A stretch of 64,000 nucleotides of DNA from Flavobacterium cellulosilyticum (GTDB lineage Bacteria; Bacteroidota; Bacteroidia; Flavobacteriales; Flavobacteriaceae). The stretch is from NCBI RefSeq assembly GCF_004349355.1, contig NZ_SMFK01000006.1:62001-126000 (forward strand), in the 5' to 3' direction. Below the pieces are notes generated by a model that did no database searches, was not told where the DNA came from, and saw only the letters and a list, made by a program, of their open reading frames with translations. Shown in pieces: positions 1 through 10,066 of the stretch. Every line of letters starts with the position of its first letter. Position 1 is the first letter of the stretch. Position numbers and translations under genes: made by a program.

Positions 1-608
1 TGATTCATGGCAGCATCAAACTGCGCATAATAACTATGAGAAAAAGGAATATTCAAATGACTCTCGAATTGTGGATTATTGAATTTTTTATATGCAATAC
101 TATCTAGTTCAGGAAGTACACTATCTTCCTTTGAAGTTGTTATAGTAACCGCTACACTTTCTAATTTTATTTCATCCGGGTTTTGTAAAGGAATCGAAAT
201 CGTAATATTGTATTTGGTGTAGGTAGGTTTCCCGTTGTAAGTAGACGGTTGAATTTTTGGCAATTTAGCAAAAACTCTTTTGGCTTCCTGAATAAGAGCT
301 TCATCTAAGGCATTTACATAAATAACTTTAAAGGTACCATTAACATCAACTTCAAAAAGTACTTTTATTTTTCCTTGAAAATTATTTTGCACTAAACTTT
401 CAGGAACAACAAAATTCTGAAAAACAAAAGATTGTACCTGATAATAAAAACAATTTTCCAATACTTTAGATTGCAAATTTTGGCAATTTGAAAAAACCGG
501 GAATTGATCAGCTGAAATAAGAGATTGTTTTGATTTATCATTCCCTTCTTGTGCAAAAGCCACAAAAGCACAAAGAGATAAAAACAATGTTTGCAATCCT
601 TTTTTCAT
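1..608 (-). CDS. TonB C-terminal-domain periplasmic protein (3' end cut by window edge)
   Basis: Reading from ATG at 608 gives 202 codons with no stop before the window edge, so the C-terminus is missing. The N-terminus is a clear signal peptide (MKKGLQTLFLSLCAFVAFAQ) with likely cleavage after the Ala-Gln region. Residues about 65-142 resemble a TonB C-terminal domain: a conserved GKIKVLFEVDVNG strand, an ALIQEAKRVFAKLP helix and a closing ITISIPL strand. There is no N-terminal membrane anchor and no proline-rich spacer, so it is not a classical TonB; it is probably one of the many soluble TonB-domain periplasmic proteins of Bacteroidota with unknown partner. It starts 13 bases after the deoC stop and is probably co-transcribed with it. 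Confidence 0.75.
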   Translation of the reverse strand, partial: MKKGLQTLFLSLCAFVAFAQEGNDKSKQSLISADQFPVFSNCQNLQSKVLENCFYYQVQSFVFQNFVVPESLVQNNFQGKIKVLFEVDVNGTFKVIYVNALDEALIQEAKRVFAKLPKIQPSTYNGKPTYTKYNITISIPLQNPDEIKLESVAVTITTSKEDSVLPELDSIAYKKFNNPQFESHLNIPFSHSYYAQFDAAMN

Positions 609-621
609 ATTGTGTTTTTTT

Positions 622-1365
622 TTAGTAATCGTCTGCAGCTTTTTGTCCATTTGCAATAGCACTTGCCCCAGAGGTTCCAATGCGTTTCACCCCTAGACGG
701 ATCATTTCGACTGCCTCGTCATAGGTTCTCACTCCTCCAGCAGCTTTTACTGGGAGTGGAGAGGCGTTTTCAAGAATCAATTTTACAGTTGGAACAGTTG
801 CTCCATTTGGAAGATTATTTTCTGTTTTGAAAAACCCAGTGGACGATTTAACAAAAACTGACGAATAACTTTCCTCCTTAAAATTAGTGATGACACAATT
901 TTTAATCAATGCTGAAAGTTGAATTATTTGCTTATCCGTTAATGCAGCCACTTCGATAATCCATTTCACAATTTTGTTGTGGGTCAATCCAAGCTGAGTG
1001 CATTTGAGAATTTCTTCTTTGACTAAATCTACATTACCTTCTTTAAACACCTCATAATTACATACAAAATCAAGATCGTCCGCTCCATCCTGGATTGCTT
1101 TCATTGCTTCGGCTAGTTTGGCTTCTAATCCTGCTTTACCTTCAGGAAAATCAATTACGGTTCCTATTTGCACGGATGATTTGGCTTCAACTATCATTTT
1201 ACGAGATAAAGTGACCATATCTGGCCTAATCATAATCAATTTGAAATTTTCATCAATTGCTTCTTGAATAAATTTTTTGACTACCACTGTATTTTCGGCT
1301 TCACTTAGCCCAGCTTGAGAAGGTGTTTTTAAATAAGTTGAATCTAAGTATTGTTTAATATTCAT
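622..1365 (-). CDS. deoC: Deoxyribose-phosphate aldolase
   Basis: Cytosolic class I aldolase that reversibly splits 2-deoxyribose 5-phosphate into glyceraldehyde 3-phosphate and acetaldehyde during deoxynucleoside catabolism. The 247-residue length is normal for the family. The Schiff-base lysine is seen in VKSSTGFF, the second active-site lysine in PVKAAGGVRT, and the acidic residues in DDLDFVCNYE. A TIM-barrel pattern runs through the whole protein. It lies 22 bases downstream of the VanZ-like gene and 13 bases upstream of the TonB-domain gene, at the tail of the ruvA-sprA-gcvH series. No deo-type phosphorylase or kinase is next to it, so the placement is probably positional and not a dedicated nucleoside operon. 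Confidence 0.93.
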   Translation of the reverse strand: MNIKQYLDSTYLKTPSQAGLSEAENTVVVKKFIQEAIDENFKLIMIRPDMVTLSRKMIVEAKSSVQIGTVIDFPEGKAGLEAKLAEAMKAIQDGADDLDFVCNYEVFKEGNVDLVKEEILKCTQLGLTHNKIVKWIIEVAALTDKQIIQLSALIKNCVITNFKEESYSSVFVKSSTGFFKTENNLPNGATVPTVKLILENASPLPVKAAGGVRTYDEAVEMIRLGVKRIGTSGASAIANGQKAADDY

Positions 1366-1387
1366 TTTGAAATATTTATTTTCGCAA

Positions 1388-1774
1388 TTAAATTTTATCT
1401 ACAATTCCACTGCACTTATTTAAAATCAAAATTGAAACAATCGCTAAAGTTGCTCCAGTTAAATTGGCCAAAACATCAAAAACATCAGCAGTTCTAGTGG
1501 TGGTAAAATACTGCTGCATTAATTCAATCGCAACTCCCAAAACAAAGGAGCCAACAAATGACATTATAAGAAGTCTAAAGTTGCTAAAATGATTCCATTT
1601 CTTTTTAAAATATAAAAACCATAGTATTGTAAACACAAAATGAAGGAAAGCGTGAATCACTTTATCTAAATTTTCTATGTTCACTTGCGGTAAATCACTA
1701 GATTTTATTAGACATAAAAACAATATAAATCCAGTCCAAAATACCGCCAAATAAAAAAAAATATTTTTAAGCAC
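1388..1774 (-). CDS. VanZ-like family membrane protein
   Basis: 128-residue integral membrane protein with four predicted transmembrane segments (about residues 5-22, 38-56, 68-86 and 98-120). The [13 protein letters not shown] segment with a conserved Asp-Lys and His, and [25 protein letters not shown] with the Glu-x-x-Gln and Asp-x-x-Asp/Asn residues, are the VanZ-like signature. Most VanZ-like proteins have no known function; the name comes from a teicoplanin-resistance protein and does not imply resistance here. Its start overlaps the gcvH end by 8 bases, so the two are probably translationally coupled. Confidence 0.8.
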   Translation of the reverse strand: MLKNIFFYLAVFWTGFILFLCLIKSSDLPQVNIENLDKVIHAFLHFVFTILWFLYFKKKWNHFSNFRLLIMSFVGSFVLGVAIELMQQYFTTTRTADVFDVLANLTGATLAIVSILILNKCSGIVDKI

Positions 1775-2147
1775 CTACTAAATTTTTGTATGATTCACTA
1801 GAAAGCAAAGAATCAACTTCGTCTAGATTTGCAATTTTAATTTTTATCATCCATCCAGCTCCATAAGGATCAAGATTCACACTTTCTGGCGTGTTTTCTA
1901 ACTCGTCATTAAATTCAATAATTTCTCCAGATAAAGGCAGGAACAAATCTGAAACCGTTTTTACTGCTTCAACAGTACCAAATATCTCATCTTTTTCTAA
2001 AGTTTGGTCTAAAGTTTCGACCTCAACATACACAATATCTCCTAATTCTTTTTGTGCAAAATCTGTAATTCCCACTGTTGCTATATCACCTTCAATGTTA
2101 ATCCATTCGTGATCTTTTGTATACTTTAAATTTACTGGAATATTCAT
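1767..2147 (-). CDS. gcvH: Glycine cleavage system H protein
   Basis: Lipoyl carrier protein that shuttles the aminomethyl group from the P protein to the T protein in glycine decarboxylation. 126 residues, the usual length. The lipoylation lysine is in [13 protein letters not shown], with the preceding EIFG turn, and the N-terminus has the typical [10 protein letters not shown]. The C-terminal [14 protein letters not shown] is also typical. The P and T protein genes are not nearby, which is common in Bacteroidota. It follows sprA by 81 bases and overlaps the VanZ-like gene by 8 bases. Confidence 0.96.
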   Translation of the reverse strand: MNIPVNLKYTKDHEWINIEGDIATVGITDFAQKELGDIVYVEVETLDQTLEKDEIFGTVEAVKTVSDLFLPLSGEIIEFNDELENTPESVNLDPYGAGWMIKIKIANLDEVDSLLSSESYKNLVGA

Positions 2148-2228
2148 AATAATTGTAATTAAATAATTTAAATTGAAAGACGCAAATGTAACAATCTTCT
2201 ATTCAAATTTTATTTAAATTTTAATAAA

Positions 2229-5200
2229 TTAATTTCCAAAATTATATCTTATGGTAAATCCAGAACGAATATTGGTCAATGGAAATGATGTTGATATAAC
2301 CGCTTTTGAAAATGCATGATCATAATAGAAAATCGCAGTTAAATTTTTACTGAACGAATAATCAGCTGTTAATTTTAAGGACCAAACATTTTGCCCTCCT
2401 GCTAACTGATTATTGTTATAGTCCAAATAACGTACAATCGTTTGATTATTTCGATAGGACAAATCTGCTTTCATAATAATATCACTCTTTATGATACCCG
2501 TTGGACTATCAGCCAATTGTGAAGAAAAAATGACGTCTTTTATTCTATACCCTAGACCTACAACATACTCTATCCCCTTTACTTCAGTCAACAAATTATT
2601 GTCAAAACTCATAGATAACGCCCTGTCTTTTTTAATTTCAGTCAGTATTTTTAATGAATTTTTCAATTCAAAATCCATCCTGATAAGTGGACTAAATTGT
2701 TCTACTAAATTGACATTAGACAATAAGGTTTTGTTATAAAAATTACTATTTAAGTCCACACCATTCGGGTTTTTATCATATTCAAAATTAGATCTAAAAG
2801 CATTTACAGTGTAAGATGCTCTATAATTTTGTTGAAGTGAAAATCGTTTGAAATTCTTTTTGAAAAATTCATAGCGCATTAAGCCGTTGTATTTTATAGA
2901 CCAGTTAGGTATTGGCATACTTCTGAAAATTCCTAAAGAAACATCAGTTGCATTGCCTCCAGAATAGGCAGCTAAAAATGAAGGTAATAATACAGCTTGA
3001 TTATTTTTTCCAAATCCTTTAGGATAACCATCTGAATCAGTAATGGATGGATCATAAGAAGGCTCATTTTTTTGGTGCTCCATTGCCAATCTATTTGCAA
3101 CAGTCAATCTATTACTTCTAAATTCATCAAAGGCTGCTGATGTGTTTTGATCACTTGTAGAAAATGCAGTTTTAATTAATACTGTTGAAATAGAAAACAT
3201 TCCATAACTGTATGGAGAACGTGAGTTATATCGACCATTTGAAACATCATATTGTTCTGAATAGTTATCAGAATAAGATCTATCGAAAGTTAAGTCAACT
3301 TTAAAATCCGGAAATAAATCAATATTTGCAGTTGCTTTAAAAATATCATTATTTACTTGAGTGAAATTTTGATTAAAGTCCTGATAATTTGTTAGCCATC
3401 CATTTTTCGCTGCTTCATATCTTACATCATCTTGACTTCCAAAAATAAACCCTAATGTAGGTTTCGAAGAGCCAAAGAATCCAACTCCTGGAATATATCC
3501 TGGCAATACAGTTCCGCTGTTTTTAGTATAATTTGCTTGTATGTTTTTCACGCTTGTTAAAACGCCTATGAACCCATTTAAAAATTCATTGCTTTTTGGC
3601 GCATTTACATTTGCATTTGAAATTTTTTCTCCAGGTTTAGGAGCTATTGGCTTAGGAATTGTTTTTAGTGCTGTTTTTTTCGTAAGCCCAATATATTTAT
3701 AAAAGGTATCCATACTAAATGTAGCTGTCAAATTATGAGAACTTGCATTTTGAACTGTATTTCCTAAATTATAATCTGTTCCTTCAATATTGATATTCGA
3801 CAAAAGTGTTGAAGTTTGTTGCCAATTATAATCCCCAGTATAGGAATAGTTTGATTTTATGAAATTCAAAAATGGGATCTTATTAATAGGCAATTCATAA
3901 TTCACCACTAATTGTTGCATATGATGATTGGTTTGACCTGGATCCCAGTAACTATCCCATATTGTAAAACTATCATCTGGCTCATTATTTTCATTCAAAT
4001 AATTCTTTACAATATTATTAGAGGAAGCTGTATAATTAACTTTTAACGATTTTGTTAGATTGTAATTAAATCCATATTGGTAATTAAATCCAAAATTCCT
4101 TCTATACAATGGATCTAACCCAATTCCTACGACATCAACTTGTCTAAATTGTTGGCGATTAAACTGTCTATTGATATTGGTATTAAAAGTGATACTTGAA
4201 GGCAAATAGTTAAAGTTAAAATCACTTAGCATTTTCCAATAACTACTTTTTTCCATGAATTTTGTTTTCTTAAAAGGCTCGATTGAGACTGGTTTAAAAC
4301 TATACGCATAGTCAACCGCAGAATTTGCCATCTGATCTTCATAATCTTCAATTTCATAATCATGACGTAAAACTTGATTGTATGATTGTGAAAATGTGAA
4401 ATTTTCAGGATCATAAATATGTGGTTTTTGTTCCTCGCCTCTTTCTTTTCTAACCCCTATGAAATTGATGCTTTTCCTTTTAGTATAATCAATAGCTCTG
4501 TTGTTAATATTATCTCTTTCAGCTCCAATACTAGTATTTGCTAGTAATTGTTTCAATTTAATATCTTCGTTAAACGGATCGTATTCTGGAGTTATTATTT
4601 CTTCTCCTACAGCAAAATTAAAAGGCAAAGTAATCTTCCATTTTGGAGGCAATAATTTACCAAGACTTAAATTTGCCACAACATTATATTGTTGAATATC
4701 TTCACGGCTTCTTTGATTTGGTCCTTCTTCTAAGGCTCCAAAGCCAATTGTACTCTTTCTTCCTGTTGCGGAAACAGTTGCAAAATCAGCCAAATTCGAA
4801 TCCACATTCAAAACAGCTGCCATTCCACCGCTATTGTCCATATCTGAAACACGGAGTTCGTTAAACCAAACTTCTCCTTTTATATCTTGATGCGTTTCAT
4901 TATTTTTCACACCCAACATTAAATTACGAACCATTCCAAAATTAGGATTTCCCCTAATTCCTATTCTTAAATTTGAATCGCCATCACCATCCGGAAAAAC
5001 ATCCAAATGATCATCAGGATAATAAATGGTATCTAATGGTAATGAGGTTTTTGGTGCTTTTACTTTCATGTCAGTAAGTAGAGACAATGCCAAATTTATT
5101 TCATTTTCAGCAGGCCAAACTTCTTCAGCACTTAAGGCGGTACAATTAGAAGCCGTAGTTGCTGATGGTGTTGTAACTTTTAAAGGGATTTCTATTTGAT

Positions 5201-8200
5201 AAAAATTTTGCGTAAAATCATTTCCAAAACGAATAAAACCAACCATCTGATTGTCATTAAGTGGCGTCTCACCAGGCAAAGATTCAGCATGTAAAAACAT
5301 TTTCAGGTTTTTGAATTGACGCATATCCACACTCACATTTTTAAATACTGCTCTAGAGTCTTCTGGCTCCAATCCTTTACCTGAGACTCTCAATGAAAGC
5401 GATTGTTCATTTTGTCTGATAATCGAATTATTATTATACAATTGTTCCCGTTGAACTCCAGGAGGAACAATATAATTTACAGGACATCTATCACTGTTTT
5501 CTTGAACATTAACAGCCAATACATCTAAGGCAGTTCCGTCGTCTAATATATTTTGATCGTTGTAATCTAACGTATTTGTATATCTTCTCCAATCGCCTCT
5601 CACTAAATCCAAAGAACCAAATCGAACTGTTACATCTTTTTCAAAACCAGTCATAAACATTCTCATAAAACGTATGGATCTAAAATCGGATATGTTTCCA
5701 ATTGTATTTTCGGGTTGTGCAACTGGTATTTTAAACTGAAGCCATCTCGCATCAGTAGTCGAACCATTTGTTAATGTGACTTGGGTGTTTCTAACATCCG
5801 TTATATAGTTTTCACCAATGCTCATATTTGGTTTAACATCAATACTATATTCATAATATGCATTTATAGTATTCATTGTATTATCCCTATTGATATCTTC
5901 AACATCTGGAATGGCAGAAGAACCTCTATTTGGATCATTTATATCCACAGCTGAATTTCCATCAACTCCATTATAATTTTTATAGCGGTTTAAAACCCCT
6001 CCAGTAGTATTCAAATAATAAGTGTAATCATCCGCTGCTGGATCAGGTAAAGAGGCGTAATTAGAATATATTGCTCCTTCTTTTGAATTCGGCAACCCAT
6101 CTAAACCAACATCTTGAATTTTTCTGTTTGTAGCATTGGCATCAAATGTATAGATTAATGATTGTGATGCTGGCACATCTCCCCAAATGGGTTGTGGATT
6201 AACAACTATTTGATCTGGTCCTAATCCATTTTCATATTGTTTCCTACCATCTTTCAATATATCTTCGGAAATTTCACCTAAGTTAAAATATAATTTACCA
6301 GTATTTGCAGGCTGAATTTGCCCTGTTCCTACATATGGATCCAATACCCAAAACTGAATGTATTCTACATTTCCTTGCTCAAAATTAGTTGAATTTAAGG
6401 ATCGCATAATTCCCCCAAAATTATCCTTGGCATTAGCAGCAATATTCAAACCATTATTATAAGGTCCTCTTTCACTAGGAAAATAGGATAAATCTAGTGT
6501 ATTAATCACCTGAGACTGACCTTGTGCAATATCTGTAAGCGGATATAATTCTTCGTTGTAAATTCGTCGTGTGGAGTTTAATGACATATCATCATTAGAA
6601 ATTCCCGATGGCTTTTGAGTATAAAACACAGGGTCAATTGTATACCAAGCTAATTTCGCTCTTTTAAACCCATAACTCAAATCGTTTGCACTTGCATTAA
6701 AATCATATTTGCTTTCAGCATCGTTCATTGGAGTAGATGACAAACTCCAGGCATAAGCAGATCGCATATCAATTGTGGATTGAGATCCTTCAAAATCATC
6801 TACATAAATGGTTGATTCACCTTCAAAACTGTTTCCTTTTGGAGCTTGAGGTTGCAAAAAGGCAATTTCTCCTCTTACTGATAAATTGGACGGAACATCA
6901 GTGTCCATATTAGGTAATTTGTTTACCAATCTGGTCAAAAAAGGAACTTCAGTTGAATAATTAGTGTTAAATCCAAAAATATTATTATTCACTGATTCTT
7001 GACCAAATCCAGATTTTTGAGTAAATGGTTTCTCACTTAACTTTAAAAAAGTGGCTCCAACTAAAAATTTATCCGAAATATGGTGTTCGACATTGACCCC
7101 AAAAAAACGTTTGGTTTGTTGACCAAAAACGGAATTATTTTCTAAAGACACATTTATTGGTGTATTCGAAGCCTGAAGTGATGGATCTAAGATTTGCACT
7201 CTACCCAATTGATAATTCACACTATAATCTATTCCTTCTACTAAAACACGTCCTCCAGCAGTAACGACAACTGAACCTCTCGGAACATTGAAAGCCCCAA
7301 TTGGAATGCCATCTCCTCCAGAAGATTTGTACTTTCCTCTCAATAAGAATTTATTTTTATCACTGTCTTGTAATGCTCCAGATTGTGTATTCGAATACAT
7401 ATTTCTAAAAACATATTTCTTTTGATTAGGATTATAAGTACTGCTGTCTTTATAATTTTCCCCACCGTTTGACAATTTTGAGAACAACAATTCACCAAAA
7501 GGCTCTTTTGTAGTAAATATAATCCTACCGTTTTGAGTATCAATTGTCAATCCTTGCATAAAATCAAAGAATCCATCTCCTCCTGTTTGTGGATCATTAT
7601 TATAATTCAGTTTATCTAAATTGAACACTTTAAGTAACGGCGTTTCAGCTACTTTGTTTTCGGCCAAAGGATTAGAAGGAAATGAACTGCCTGTTACTTC
7701 GGTAATATAATTTATTGGCGAAGGATCTGTATATAAAATGTTAAACCTGAAGTTTTCTTGTTTTAATTGATAGGCTCCTGGAATTTGATAGATATTCTTC
7801 ATCATCAAGTTCCAAACAGGATTTTTGACATTAGTCAAATTGCTTTTCAACATTTTTAAAATCAAACTTTGAGTAATTATCGCTTGTGTTGATTGCGTTC
7901 CTCCTGTTACCACAGTTGCATCTACACCATCATTACCAAATTCTCCCACTTGATACACTTGATCTCCAATTGTGTATTGATAGGCTACTGCCAATACTTC
8001 ATCATTTGCTAGTCTTTGCTGCAAGGAGATATAACCCAGCTGAGCGTTAAAAGTATATTCGTTTGCATTTAATTTTCGAGCATTTTCCAGTTTAGAATAA
8101 TCAGCTCCTTCATTGATAGTTGCATTAAATCCAGAATTTGAAGTGGCAATTTCTCTAATGTTTTTATTTAACAAACCGGTTCCTCCGTTAATTAATGCAG

Positions 8201-9398
8201 GATCATATCTATTATTTGAATTGTCTGATGGAGAATCTGCTGCTTTTAGAAACATTCCCGTTGAAGGATCTAAAACCACTACTTCATTATCCTGCAAACC
8301 CGTTAATTGCGATTCACCTAAATCTTGAAGTGCAATTACATTTCTTAGATTGTTGCCTGTAGAAGTATTTACACGATTTTGTTTGTTGGTAACCCAAATT
8401 TCCAATCTTGAAATTTGAACTCTACTATCTATAAAAGGATAATTTTTTAACGCAGCATCATATTTATTTCTAAAATATTGGGATAGAAAAAAGTGTCGGT
8501 CACTATCATAATCAAGGGCATAAATATCAAAATCTTGAATGGTTCCTCCACCTTCAGCAACTATACTTTTCGTCTGTGATTTTTGCTCTGAAAAGACACC
8601 TGTAACGGTTGTTTTGCCAAATTTTAATTCTGTTTTTACACCAAATAAATTTTGAGCTCCTCTTATTAAAGAACTATTTAAAGGCATACTTACATTTCCA
8701 ACTTCAATCTTTTGAACAATGTCATCTTCAGATGGAGCATACTCCAACTTTATTAAGTTTTGAAAAGCAAAGGTTGATTGAGTATCATAATTGAAATTCA
8801 CATTCAATCGTGTTCCAACTTTCCCCATTAAACTCATACTAATTCTTTGATTAAAATCGAATGTTGTACTGGATCTGTTTCTAGGAGAAAAAGCTGGATT
8901 ATCTTGCTTGGTATACCGGGCACCAAAATCCATTTCGACAGAACCTGTAGGTTTTACATCTATTGTGTTACTACCAAAAATGGACTCAAAAAGTCCTGAC
9001 TTTACATAATATCTTGGCAACAAATCTTTTTTAGCCTCTTCACTTCCATCTTTTTTCCCATCAATAGCATCTAATTTTTGTTTAAAATAGTTTCGCATTG
9101 ATTCTTTTCTCACCAAATCTTCATATTCTTTTGGCGATAAAATGGTTGGGTAATTCGTAGGAAAAGTTCCTATTTTATTAGTATACGTATACATTCCTGT
9201 ACTAGGATCGTATACATAAGATTTAAGGATACTCTGAGGATCTTGTATTTGAATTTTCCCAGTAGAAAATCCAGTTTGAATTGTATCTTGAGTCGACTGA
9301 TTTACTTGAGCTTGTGAAACAAAACCACCTAATATCACTAACAAAAATGCACAGATTTTATACACGAATAGTTTCTTTTTTAAGTACTGTATTTCCAA
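2229..9398 (-). CDS. sprA: SprA, outer-membrane translocon of the type 9 secretion system
   Basis: 2389-residue protein with an N-terminal signal peptide (residues about 10-30, ending SQAQ). The family forms an exceptionally large single-chain outer-membrane beta barrel through which type 9 secretion substrates, including gliding adhesins, leave the cell. The length matches Flavobacterium SprA (about 2,400 residues). Alternating amphipathic strands with aromatic girdles run throughout, for example FDFNQRISMSLMGKVG and LNVNFNYDTQSTF near the N-terminus, and the last residues RSGFTIRYNFGN form a typical barrel-closing strand ending in Asn. It begins only 3 bases after the ruvA stop, so it is co-transcribed with ruvA. 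The reading frame is intact across more than 7 kb, so the type 9 system is probably functional. Confidence 0.96.
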   Translation of the reverse strand: MEIQYLKKKLFVYKICAFLLVILGGFVSQAQVNQSTQDTIQTGFSTGKIQIQDPQSILKSYVYDPSTGMYTYTNKIGTFPTNYPTILSPKEYEDLVRKESMRNYFKQKLDAIDGKKDGSEEAKKDLLPRYYVKSGLFESIFGSNTIDVKPTGSVEMDFGARYTKQDNPAFSPRNRSSTTFDFNQRISMSLMGKVGTRLNVNFNYDTQSTFAFQNLIKLEYAPSEDDIVQKIEVGNVSMPLNSSLIRGAQNLFGVKTELKFGKTTVTGVFSEQKSQTKSIVAEGGGTIQDFDIYALDYDSDRHFFLSQYFRNKYDAALKNYPFIDSRVQISRLEIWVTNKQNRVNTSTGNNLRNVIALQDLGESQLTGLQDNEVVVLDPSTGMFLKAADSPSDNSNNRYDPALINGGTGLLNKNIREIATSNSGFNATINEGADYSKLENARKLNANEYTFNAQLGYISLQQRLANDEVLAVAYQYTIGDQVYQVGEFGNDGVDATVVTGGTQSTQAIITQSLILKMLKSNLTNVKNPVWNLMMKNIYQIPGAYQLKQENFRFNILYTDPSPINYITEVTGSSFPSNPLAENKVAETPLLKVFNLDKLNYNNDPQTGGDGFFDFMQGLTIDTQNGRIIFTTKEPFGELLFSKLSNGGENYKDSSTYNPNQKKYVFRNMYSNTQSGALQDSDKNKFLLRGKYKSSGGDGIPIGAFNVPRGSVVVTAGGRVLVEGIDYSVNYQLGRVQILDPSLQASNTPINVSLENNSVFGQQTKRFFGVNVEHHISDKFLVGATFLKLSEKPFTQKSGFGQESVNNNIFGFNTNYSTEVPFLTRLVNKLPNMDTDVPSNLSVRGEIAFLQPQAPKGNSFEGESTIYVDDFEGSQSTIDMRSAYAWSLSSTPMNDAESKYDFNASANDLSYGFKRAKLAWYTIDPVFYTQKPSGISNDDMSLNSTRRIYNEELYPLTDIAQGQSQVINTLDLSYFPSERGPYNNGLNIAANAKDNFGGIMRSLNSTNFEQGNVEYIQFWVLDPYVGTGQIQPANTGKLYFNLGEISEDILKDGRKQYENGLGPDQIVVNPQPIWGDVPASQSLIYTFDANATNRKIQDVGLDGLPNSKEGAIYSNYASLPDPAADDYTYYLNTTGGVLNRYKNYNGVDGNSAVDINDPNRGSSAIPDVEDINRDNTMNTINAYYEYSIDVKPNMSIGENYITDVRNTQVTLTNGSTTDARWLQFKIPVAQPENTIGNISDFRSIRFMRMFMTGFEKDVTVRFGSLDLVRGDWRRYTNTLDYNDQNILDDGTALDVLAVNVQENSDRCPVNYIVPPGVQREQLYNNNSIIRQNEQSLSLRVSGKGLEPEDSRAVFKNVSVDMRQFKNLKMFLHAESLPGETPLNDNQMVGFIRFGNDFTQNFYQIEIPLKVTTPSATTASNCTALSAEEVWPAENEINLALSLLTDMKVKAPKTSLPLDTIYYPDDHLDVFPDGDGDSNLRIGIRGNPNFGMVRNLMLGVKNNETHQDIKGEVWFNELRVSDMDNSGGMAAVLNVDSNLADFATVSATGRKSTIGFGALEEGPNQRSREDIQQYNVVANLSLGKLLPPKWKITLPFNFAVGEEIITPEYDPFNEDIKLKQLLANTSIGAERDNINNRAIDYTKRKSINFIGVRKERGEEQKPHIYDPENFTFSQSYNQVLRHDYEIEDYEDQMANSAVDYAYSFKPVSIEPFKKTKFMEKSSYWKMLSDFNFNYLPSSITFNTNINRQFNRQQFRQVDVVGIGLDPLYRRNFGFNYQYGFNYNLTKSLKVNYTASSNNIVKNYLNENNEPDDSFTIWDSYWDPGQTNHHMQQLVVNYELPINKIPFLNFIKSNYSYTGDYNWQQTSTLLSNINIEGTDYNLGNTVQNASSHNLTATFSMDTFYKYIGLTKKTALKTIPKPIAPKPGEKISNANVNAPKSNEFLNGFIGVLTSVKNIQANYTKNSGTVLPGYIPGVGFFGSSKPTLGFIFGSQDDVRYEAAKNGWLTNYQDFNQNFTQVNNDIFKATANIDLFPDFKVDLTFDRSYSDNYSEQYDVSNGRYNSRSPYSYGMFSISTVLIKTAFSTSDQNTSAAFDEFRSNRLTVANRLAMEHQKNEPSYDPSITDSDGYPKGFGKNNQAVLLPSFLAAYSGGNATDVSLGIFRSMPIPNWSIKYNGLMRYEFFKKNFKRFSLQQNYRASYTVNAFRSNFEYDKNPNGVDLNSNFYNKTLLSNVNLVEQFSPLIRMDFELKNSLKILTEIKKDRALSMSFDNNLLTEVKGIEYVVGLGYRIKDVIFSSQLADSPTGIIKSDIIMKADLSYRNNQTIVRYLDYNNNQLAGGQNVWSLKLTADYSFSKNLTAIFYYDHAFSKAVISTSFPLTNIRSGFTIRYNFGN

Positions 9399-9401
9399 CT
9401 T

Positions 9402-9983
9402 TTATAAGTTTTTTAAAGCTTGCTTAATAATAAATTCAACTGAACTATCTGGAGCGTCTTTTACTATCTTTTCAACTACTCTTTCAGCAGATTTTCTAAC
9501 AAATCCTAATACCTCCAATGCAGATAACGCTTCATCTCTATTAGTATTGCTTTTCGACATTGAAACTTCGTCTAAATCATATAATTTTAGCACTTTGTCT
9601 TTTAAATCAAGAATAACCCTTTGTGCAGTTTTACTGCCAATTCCTTTAATAGATTGTATCGTATCCACATCGCCAGATGCAATTGCATTTGTAATTTGTT
9701 TAGGATCTAATGAAGACAACATTGTCCTAGCGATGCTTGCTCCAATACCAGAAACAGATAAAAGTAATTTAAAAATTTCTCTTTCAGATTTCTCTACAAA
9801 ACCAAATAATGTATGCGCATCTTCTTTTATTTGAAGATGCGTATACAATTTTATGAAATCTGCCGTAGGGAGCAAAGAATAAGTGTGTAAAGAAATATTT
9901 ACATGATACCCAACTCCACCACAATCGATAACAACTTCAGTAGGCGACTTTTCAACTAATTTTCCTTGTAAATGCGTTATCAT
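9402..9983 (-). CDS. ruvA: Holliday junction branch migration protein RuvA
   Basis: DNA-binding subunit of the RuvAB branch-migration machine. 193 residues, normal length. It has the OB-fold N-terminus (MITHLQGKLVEKSPTEVVID), the acidic-pin region, and the helix-hairpin-helix motifs LLSVSGIGASIARTML and IQSIKGIGSKTAQRVILDL. The C-terminal domain III that contacts RuvB is present (RDEALSALEVLGF). The partner ruvB lies about 4 kb away on the same strand. A TATATTTG -7 element (reverse complement of 10003-10010) sits just upstream and probably starts the ruvA-sprA transcript. Confidence 0.95.
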   Translation of the reverse strand: MITHLQGKLVEKSPTEVVIDCGGVGYHVNISLHTYSLLPTADFIKLYTHLQIKEDAHTLFGFVEKSEREIFKLLLSVSGIGASIARTMLSSLDPKQITNAIASGDVDTIQSIKGIGSKTAQRVILDLKDKVLKLYDLDEVSMSKSNTNRDEALSALEVLGFVRKSAERVVEKIVKDAPDSSVEFIIKQALKNL

Positions 9984-10066
9984 GTATGGGTTTTATATCC
10001 CCCAAATATAACAAAATTAGAATAAAATTAACTAATGGTCCTTTTATTAATAAGTACACAATTTAC

